24,912 nt of DNA from Saprolegnia diclina VS20. Its lineage: Eukaryota; Oomycota; Saprolegniomycetes; Saprolegniales; Saprolegniaceae. Under the pieces are notes generated by a model that saw nothing but the letters and a program-made list of their open reading frames with translations, had not been told where the DNA came from and did no database searches. This document shows positions 17,584 through 24,912 of the stretch, one piece after another. Where the stretch lies: positions 610,072 through 634,983 of the forward strand of contig NW_008246086.1 of the NCBI RefSeq assembly GCF_000281045.1. The letters are read 5' to 3'. Position numbers and translations under genes: made by a program. Position 1 is the stretch's first letter, and the number at the start of each line of letters is the position of its first letter.

Positions 17584-19188
17584 ATGTCACGGCAGGTCGT
17601 ATCGCTATCGCAGATGCTGGGGCACGACGGAAGGTAGACGCGGGTATGCATGAGGATGCATGAGGTCAACGGACAATGCAGGAAGCGCGATGGGCATGGC
17701 GCAGCGCTGCGGCCGCCATCGTACCGCGGGACGACGCCCCATGGAAGCGGCCATGCACCGAGGAGCAATAACCACATGCAGCCCGTCTTCCGATCGACAG
17801 GTACTCCATGCAACCTCAGCGGTATGGCTCCAAGCACGTCGCAAGGGTATCGACCGACTCAACCTCCGATCCAAGACGACTACGGCTCCCAGCGTCCGGA
17901 ACGCCCATATCGGCTGCTTGGATCAGCGTATTCTACGTTGTAGGCTACACGGGGGCCTCGCAGGCGACGAGCTACACGTCCGAAGAGCCACAAAGCCTCT
18001 CCCAAGCGACGACGACATTTGCCTCGGCGAGCCAGGACGAGGTAGGCCATGACCAAGTGCGTGAGCTCTGAACGTCGAGCAGATAGTTCCGCTGCCCGCT
18101 CTGCTGCACTCTCGATATTCACGTATGCTCATGAGCATGACGGACGCCCAACGATCGACCATCTCGCACGCGACCCCCTCCTCTACGTCCGCTGGTCCAG
18201 ACCCCGACGCAAGAAGTGCTTGCTCCGCTTCTACCGAAGTCGACGAGGTTGCTTTGGCGAGGGCCGAGCAAAAGAAGCGGAAACGCGATCAGCTTGACGC
18301 AGAGAAGCAAGAACGACGTCATGTGAAAGAGCAGCGCCGCATCCAAGCAGAGACCGAGAAAGCCGCCCGACGAGCATTGAAGCAGACAATGGATGACGAA
18401 AAGCGAGCCAAGAAGGAAGCGCAAGAAGCAGCGCGGCGTTTGCACGAGTCGACCCAAGCGGAAGCCAAGCTGCGCCGTCGTGGCGAGAAGGAGAAGCTGC
18501 GACTTGAGGCGCTCAAGAAGGCTCAAGACGACGCGGCGGCAGCCCTCTTGGGCAAAGTCGTTCGTCGGCAGGAGAAGCGCCGGATTGCGACCGAGCATGA
18601 CAAGCGACTGCGTGCCTTGGAGTCAATGTTGCATGCAGCGGAGAAGAGTCGCACCGAAGAGACGAGGCGCGCGTTGCGCATGGAAACCCAAATCAACACG
18701 CTCGCTGCAGCCGTCGAGCGGGCGCTTCTGGAGGTGCATCCGGAAGGATGATGTTCATTCGCTGTATCTAACCCCTCTTGCAGAAAGCTGGACTGGCAGA
18801 GACCTTGATGGACCAGAAGAATGCTCTTGCCGCGTGCACTTCGGACCTCCAGAAAGCAGTTCATAATCTCGTCAGCGCCAACGCCCCTACGAAGCGCCAG
18901 GTGCAAGTCGAGTCGTTCACCCCGGTGGCGCCTACTCCCAAGCCCCAACGTCGTGCACGGTCGTCTGCGGTGCCAAACGCTGACGGTCCGCCGACGTTGC
19001 GACGGTCGCTTCGCATGGCACAACGTGTGAACCGCGCCTTGGTCGTGGACCCGCCCGACGCCGTCGTTCGTCAGCCGCCGCCGGCCGAGGCGCCTACCGA
19101 CATCGACTATGGATGCTTGATCGCACTGGACATGATCGAGAAGGCGCGGGCGAAGAAGCGGCGAAAGGAGGTAGCACAGGAGTACTGA
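17584..19188 (+). CDS. Basic coiled-coil protein of unknown function
   Basis: Five exons inferred: 17584-17633, 17682-17893, 17944-18041, 18083-18733 and 18784-19188, giving 471 residues in one frame. ATG 17584 is the first in frame, but 31 protein-like codons lie before it without an ATG. The N-terminal third is Pro/Ser/Gln/Tyr-rich and likely disordered. Residues of exon 4 form a long charged coiled coil (EQKKRKRDQLDAEKQERR, then repeated Arg/Glu/Ala heptads through about 150 residues). The last exon adds a short helix and Pro-rich segment, and ends in a basic helix (EKARAKKRRKEV). I recognise no family. The donor of intron 2 (GTCCGG) is unlike the others, so that junction is less sure. Convergent with NDUFB10, 61 bases apart. 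Confidence 0.72.
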
Positions 19189-19249
19189 TCGTTGTAACAA
19201 GACACGCTTCATATTCTTACGGGCGGCGCACGGGGCCGTGCCTGCATAC

Positions 19250-19554
19250 CTAGTCTTGGTACTTGATCTACATAATGCAGCATGAGCACAGGCCTGATGT
19301 ATGCTAGAACGCACCGGCTTCATGCCAAGCCACGGGTCCTTGACGAGCGCCGCGTACTCTTCCCGGATGGCTTTGCACGCGACGAAGTGGTTGACGCCGT
19401 TCTTCATGTAGCACTCGGCGACTTCTTCGCGGAGGAGCTTGACAGTCTGGTGCGAGATCATCTTCTCCTTGGCGAGATCCTTCTTGGCCTGCATGAGCAT
19501 CGCGATGTCCACCGTGCCCGGGCGGGGCAGCACCACTTGACCGTTCTCCGCCAT
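19250..19554 (-). CDS. NDUFB10: NDUFB10-like subunit of respiratory complex I
   Basis: Two exons, 19554-19315 and 19267-19250, encode 85 residues. The second exon is just 18 bases (IKYQD and stop) after a 47-base intron. The sequence AKEKMISHQTVKLLREEV followed by CYMKNGVNHFVAC resembles the plant form of the PDSW/NDUFB10 accessory subunit, including the Cys pair C48 and C60 and the GVNH motif. NDUFB10 sits on the intermembrane-space side of the complex I membrane arm, and its cysteines form disulfides. An in-frame upstream extension to 19632 exists, but the ATG at 19554 gives the family's usual short N-terminus without a presequence. Confidence 0.86.
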
Positions 19555-20134
19555 TAAAAACGCAAATAAGAGCGGAGTGGCCCGCGCCGGATAAGAAAGC
19601 GAAGGCCCCCGGCCGCACAGCCGCCAAACCATTGTATCATCCGCTTCTCATTTGCCTTTTGTATCGGACTTGGTATTTTTATTCCAAGCGTGCACCATCC
19701 GCATACGACCCGTTGCCGTCAAGAGCAAGCGCCGCCACGCTGCCAGCACAGACGCCAGGTAATCGTCCGCAGGCACGCTCATGCTGGCGCTGCTCTCAAG
19801 GCCATGAAGATACCAGGCCAAGTCGAGAATGCATACTATCATGCAGCAGGAAGCCGCGGGCGAATGTTGAGCTGCTTGTCATCTGCGGCGTCGGAACGAT
19901 TGCCGGTACGCCTTCAACTGCATCTCGCATCGCCCCATTGCTACGAGCGATGGACCAAGCATGACTAGCGTGCTGCACTACGGGTGCTATAGCAGGCATG
20001 GTTGGTTCTACTCATTTTTTTTTTTTTTTTGGGTTCTACTAGTCTGCCATGCCCGTCACCGCGTTGGCAAGATCGCGTATCCGAATACGGTACGGATACC
20101 AAAGCACAGGAAGATCGGGGTCTTGCAGTTGACG
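19555..20134. other. 580-base intergenic stretch, possible small minus-strand gene
   Basis: This lies between the NDUFB10 start and the SHPRH start, so both promoters are here. On the minus strand there are two short protein-like pieces: one of about 19 residues beginning at an ATG near 19946, and one ending at 19648 (ADDYLASVLAAWRRLL and a basic tail). I could not join them with a convincing intron and recognise no domain. A poly-T tract with flanking direct repeats is listed separately. Confidence 0.4.
20004..20040. repeat. T16 tract flanked by 9-bp direct repeats
   Basis: GGTTCTACT occurs at 20004-20012 and again at 20032-20040, with CA, sixteen T and one G between them. On the minus strand this reads as a poly(A) run bounded by a target-site-like duplication. 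Confidence 0.8.
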
Positions 20135-23100
20135 ATGGTCCGTCGGAAGCAAGCGCGGCCAAGGGGCCCGAGACATGGAGACGACGACGCGCCCGCGAAA
20201 GCCTTGTCGTATGCTGGCTGGCCGCGCGCTGCGAAGAAGCGCCGCCTGGCGACGATGCCCATCCGCGTCGACGTGCCGATGCACTCGGCACCGAGCGACC
20301 TCTGCATCCATGTTGCAGTGCCACCGAGCAGCAATGTCCCGGGCCGCGACGCAACAGCGGACCACAGCGCTACGTATCGCCTCAGCCTCGTGCAAAGTGA
20401 TGCGCGAAACGGCGTGTACGACACGGTGTGTCTTGGCGATGGCGAGCTGGTCGAGACAACGGCCGTGGGCCTCTCGCCGCCGATCCTCACGGCGCTTGCC
20501 CACGTCGCAGCCGCCAACTACGTTTCGGTCGTCGTTTCGATGCACCCTACAGTGCTGCACATGTACGTGCACATGGACGCCTACGCGACGCGCAAGCAGG
20601 CGGTGATGGTTCAGCACATGCGTCGCTTCATGGCCTGGCTCCTCCTCGCATCGAGAGACGAATGGTCGTACCCATACCTCTCCGAGCTCGAGGCCATGAC
20701 GACATTCGCCGCTCCGCCGCTGATACACCCGTCGCAGCTACTCGAGCATATCGTGCCATGCCCGTTCTCGGCGGCGGGCGACGCCTATGTCCCGAGTCCG
20801 TATCTCCTTCCGACGCTGCGCCGATACCAGCGCGCCGCCGTCGCATGGATGCTGGAGCGCGAAGCTGGCGCCGATCCCAATGTACGCACTCCATTTACTC
20901 GTCTCGTAGTCCTCATGGCGTCTAGGGTGCGCTTGCTACGTTGCAGACGACGTATGCCACGCACCTCGGGACCTCGATGGCGTACGACCCCTTCGCAGCC
21001 GCGTTCGTCACGCCGGGCACAGCACCGACTACCTTCGTGCACGGCGGCGTCCTTGCCGATGAAATGGGCTTGGGCAAGACGCTGCAAGTGCTCGCGTGCA
21101 TCTTGTCGCACCCGTGCTTGATGCCACTGACCGTGTTGGCGGCGGCGCCACCACGCGCGTGGCCGAGTAATGACGTGAGCTGCGTGTGCAACTCGAGCGC
21201 GATGCACAGCGCGGGATTTGTCCGCTGCACATTGTGTGGCATTCTCCAGCACCGCATCTGCACTGGCGCGGACGCTGACGAGACGTTCCACTGCGAAGCG
21301 TGCTTGCGCGTCGCCCAGCCGCTCTGGCACACCAAGACGACTCTGATCGTGTCGCCCCAGTCGATCCACAAGCAGTGGGAGGCCGAGGTGCTCCGGCACA
21401 CGACGCCTGGCGCCGTCACCATCTACGTACGCTTGCTCTGTGGATACGAGGTGTGATCGAATACGGTGTCTAGTGCTATAGCGGCATCAAGGCCATGCGG
21501 GCGCGTCTTCGTGGACCGTCGTCCGAGTGGCAGTACTGCCGGGCACCGGTCCTCGCTGCGTTTGACCTTGTCTTGGCCACGTACCATACTCCTGACGCTA
21601 TCATGCACCGACACGACTGTCGACATGTAGGTACGAAGCGCTGCGCGATGACGTGCACTACATTCGGAACGCCGACGCCCGACGTTTGCGCCAGGCCAAG
21701 CACTACCGCATCGCGGCGAGTCCGCTCACGCATCTCTGCTTTTGGCGCGTCTGCCTCGACGAAGCACAGCTCGTCGAGAGCCAGCAAGTATCCATCGCTC
21801 TACTATCTGAGATCTGACATGGGTTCTAAATCGGACGTAGACGCAAGCGGCCGTGATGGCGTCGCATCTCTCAATGCAGCACCGGTGGTGGGTCACCGGC
21901 ACGCCCTTTGGCAAGAGCATGGCCGACGTGCACGCGACGTTTGCCTTTCTGCGCGTCCCGCCTTTGGACGCCAAGGAGATTTGGCGCCAGCTGACGCCGC
22001 ATGACCGCCTCGTGAACGCGCTCCAGGCGCTCGTTTGGCGCAACCGCAAGTGCAATGTCGACGATCAGATCGTATTGCCGCCGCAGACGACGCGATTCCA
22101 CTGGCTGGAGCTCTCGAGCATCGAGGCGCACTTCTACGAGACACAGCACGCCGCATGCACCCAGTACGCCCCTACCGCACCGACATTCTGTCCAATGTCA
22201 AGACGTAGGAGCTACGCGGTCGGCGACGATGTGACACCCGGTATGCTCCAGACCCTCTTGCGCTTGCGCCAAGCCTGCTGCCACCCGCAACTCGGCGCGC
22301 ACGGCATCCGCATGCTCCAGTCGGGCGGGCGTGTGCTCACCATGGACGAGATTCTGGACGAAATGCTCCTTTACGTACGCTAAGCTATTGGGGCTAAGTG
22401 TCTTGATGGCATGTACACTATTAGGCAACGCGGGCTTGCGAAGACGCGCAGCGGCTCTGGATCGCTGCGACCAACGGCCTCGCCGGCATCGACGCCATTG
22501 AGCACGACGCGGGTGCCGCCATTGCGCGCTACTGCGACGCGATAGCTCTTGTGCAAATCCACTGGAAGGACTTTCGGGCGGACGTGCTGCCGCGACTGCA
22601 CATGGCCGTCAACCTCGAGCGACGGCTCGTCGATTTGGTGCCTGCAGCATCGCCGACTGCCGATGCGTCCGTGTCTCCGTGCATCAACGCCAAGGACGAG
22701 CACGGCCTTCCTTCGCTTGCTTCGCTGCAGGCGTGCATGCGCCCAGAGCGGCGCGAAGACGATGGGGTGCTGGCGTGTCTTGAGGCGAATCCGTCAGTCG
22801 TGTCTGCAACAGCAACGGCGCTGGCTGCGTCGGCACGCCAACTGGAGCACTACTACTTGAGCACAGCGACGGCGCAGCACGACGCTGCCCAGCACAAGTA
22901 CATGCAGGCACATGGCAACGTCGACGCGCGTCGCTTCTCGGCGGCACCGCTGGCGACCATTTCAAACGCGCGACTGGACCGGCTTTGCGCCTCGTGGCTG
23001 GGGCGTTCGGACGGCTACCAACGATTTGCGCGCAAGTTTACGTCGACCGCCGGGCTCGTCATTGTCGCGTCGTCGGCGCTCGAAGACTTTGCGAGACGCC

Positions 23101-24905
23101 GTACTGAGATGCACGACGCGCTGGTCCACCTCAGTGCCGCCACGCCATCCCCACGTGACGTGGCACGCTCCGGTGAGCACACTTGTGCAAAAGATGCAAA
23201 GGACGAACGCTCGACAATGTAGGCAACTGCCAACGCTGTCGGCAAGACCGGTACGGCCCCGTGTGCGACCACTGCAAACTGCAGCCGTCGCTCGATTCGC
23301 TGCAGGCAACGCTCGTAGACGACGGCGACATGGCCGTGCTCTTGCAGGTGCTCGACGAGATGCAGCATCATGACAACAGCCTGCTCTCTGCTGTCCGCAA
23401 GGAAGTGGCGTGCGCCGCCAAGCTCTGGCAAGCGCAGCATGCGCGGCTTGGCGGTCTCGACGAACTCGCCATGGCCAAGACCACCATGACACTGTCGACC
23501 AACGCCAACCACGGGACGGTATCCACACCGTCCGCTGTGAACTTTCATTCACATCATGGCACTCTGTAGGCGATCAACGAGCTCCACGCGTACGAGCTGC
23601 CCGGAAGGCGGGTGACGCTCGATGTGGAGCGCGCCGACGCCCACGCGACGCTACGTACTGCGCTCAGTCAGCTCCGGTACCTTCGACACCTGCAACAGCA
23701 CCGCGTGACGTCGTCCTCGCGCCGCGACGACTGCGTCGTGTGCCACGAGGAGCTTCCGATCGAGCACGCCATGTGGTCGTGTGCTCACGTCTTGTGTCGT
23801 TCGTGCACGCAAGCGATGATGCGGCCGGCGCGACGCGCGCTCTGTCCGACCTGCCGCTGCCCCAGCACCGCTGCGTCGATTCAACTGGTTCGAGACGAGC
23901 CGCTGCGCATCGGTACGCGATTCTCCAACCTCAAAACGGTTTTGAGACTGGCGTTTGAGATTGAATGGGGACGTATAGGACCCGAGTGCGGTACCAAGGT
24001 CGACAGCATCGTCCGCTGCATCCGTAGTCTGGGCGACGTGCGCGTACTTCTCTTTTCCCAGTGGCCGTCCATGCTGCGCATTCTCTCGACAGCCTTGCAG
24101 GAGGCCGGCGTCCACTGCCTTTACCCCGAGACTAAGAAGGACTTTGAGAAGGAACTGCAAGCGTTCAAGGCATCGACGACGTCGGCGTGTGTGCTCGCAT
24201 TGCCTTTTCGACACGGCGCCAACGGCCTCAACCTCGTCGAGGCGTCGCACGTCGTCTTGGTCGAGCCGCTTCTGAACGGGTCGGTGGAGCGGCAGGCCAT
24301 TAACCGCGTCCATCGTCTCGGGCAGGAAAAGCCGACAACTGTTCACCGCTTCATTGTGCAGCACTCGATTGAGGAAGGGATTTTGGCGCTGCAGGCCCGC
24401 GACGCCAACACGCCGCTGCACGCAACCGAGGTGGTCTCGGCAACCGACTGGCGCCTCCTTCTACAGCAGGTGAGTCGCAATCGATGGATATTTTGATCCT
24501 CATTTGGTCGTAGGAGCATGCCGAGATGAACGACGGATTCTGGTCGGCGCCGATGGGTGGTCCGACGCGCCAGCAAGTCAAGGACCGCTTGGAACGCGCG
24601 AGATCGTTTGAGCTGCGGGCCACCGACGCCCGCCTCGTCGACGAGCCAACGCTCGTTGTCTGTGGCGTATCGGTCAACGTGCACGTCGCTGCGCAGCTGC
24701 TACGAGGTACGCCACGTGTCAGCATGGTCGTCAAGCATCTCTTGGCGGTGTAGACTGCAGCGCTGTCGATGAAGACGATGCTGCGTTGCTTGCGGTGCTC
24801 AAACAGCGTCTACGCGTCAAGCTACATGCGCTGGGCTTCCCAACACCCGAGGTTGTATCGTCAAATGCTGTCCCCGCCCAAAACGCCGGGCCGGATCGCA
24901 CTTAG
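20135..24905 (+). CDS. SHPRH: SHPRH-type SNF2 helicase with PHD and RING domains (E3 ubiquitin ligase)
   Basis: Ten exons: 20135-20881, 20926-21426, 21474-21580, 21631-21787, 21841-22374, 22425-23172, 23223-23518, 23570-24469, 24514-24706 and 24754-24905. They sum to 4335 bases, giving 1444 residues in one frame. Order: LPTLRRYQRAAVAWML (about 226-241), Walker A DEMGLGKT (about 293-300), and an inserted PHD finger (C4HC3, about 335-375). Then come the DEAQ box (about 493), VTGTP, a CxxC...CxxC knuckle (about 934-949) and a C3HC4 RING (about 1086-1127). Motif V GANGLNLVEA and motif VI QAINRVHRLGQ (about 1272-1282) follow. This split-helicase order is specific to SHPRH/Rad5-like proteins. SHPRH polyubiquitinates PCNA in postreplication repair. 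Human SHPRH is longer and has a linker-histone (H15) domain that I do not see here. All catalytic motifs are intact. Confidence 0.95.
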
Positions 24906-24912
24906 CACGATG

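Noticed and set aside
16592-17653. 353-residue plus-strand ORF
   Set aside because: It is the antisense of ALKBH1, whose catalytic motifs fix the coding strand.
18523-19632. 369-residue minus-strand ORF
   Set aside because: Only its first part (from 19554) is real, as NDUFB10 exon 1; the rest is antisense to the coiled-coil gene and follows a good splice donor.
1-24912. CRISPR array, prophage, intact transposon or gene-cluster system
   Set aside because: No regularly spaced repeats, no transposase, integrase or phage genes, and no set of co-oriented pathway genes were found.

Overview
This is a gene-dense, GC-rich nuclear segment of a eukaryote. Almost every gene is split by very short introns (mostly 43-57 nt), third codon positions are rich in G/C, and intergenic gaps are short. 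Protein content is purely eukaryotic: SHPRH, an ATM-like kinase, ALKBH1, eIF3j, PAK1IP1, NDUFB10 and a mitochondrial carrier. My best guess is an oomycete of the Saprolegnia/Achlya/Aphanomyces type. That is an inference from gene style, not from a marker gene.

Layout. 1-126 is the 3' end of an unknown gene. 127-1807 has no firm gene, but holds coding-like sequence on the minus strand (about 440-1080) and a MITE-like inverted repeat (1197-1528). 1808-3405 holds two divergent, homologous four-helix claudin/SUR7-like membrane proteins sharing one promoter. 3619-5164 is a seven-exon WD40 protein, PAK1IP1/Mak11 (60S ribosome biogenesis). 5406-8456 is a shortened ATM-like PI3K-related kinase that lacks the kinase N-lobe. 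9230-10170 is eIF3 subunit J. 10329-13594 is a TPR protein with degenerate EF-hands and no family I recognise. 13595-14373 is non-coding with hairpins and direct repeats. 14374-15333 is a mitochondrial carrier. On the minus strand, 15399-16096 is a five-exon YbeY endoribonuclease and 16369-17431 is ALKBH1. 17584-19188 (plus) is a basic coiled-coil protein, convergent with NDUFB10 (19250-19554, minus). 20135-24905 is a complete ten-exon SHPRH-type SNF2/PHD/RING protein.

The genes do not form an operon-like system. Two themes recur: ribosome and translation (PAK1IP1, eIF3j, YbeY) and genome maintenance (ATM-like kinase, ALKBH1, SHPRH). Mitochondrial functions (carrier, NDUFB10, probably YbeY) also occur. 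Clustering by theme may be chance.

Most notable: (i) the ATM-like gene retains the catalytic and activation loops and FATC but lacks the ATP-binding lobe; (ii) introns have an unusual consensus, donor GTAC(G) and acceptor TAG; (iii) two otherwise clean genes each carry one apparent extra G in a GGG run; (iv) a short repeat family recurs between genes. I found no RNA gene, CRISPR array or intact transposon.
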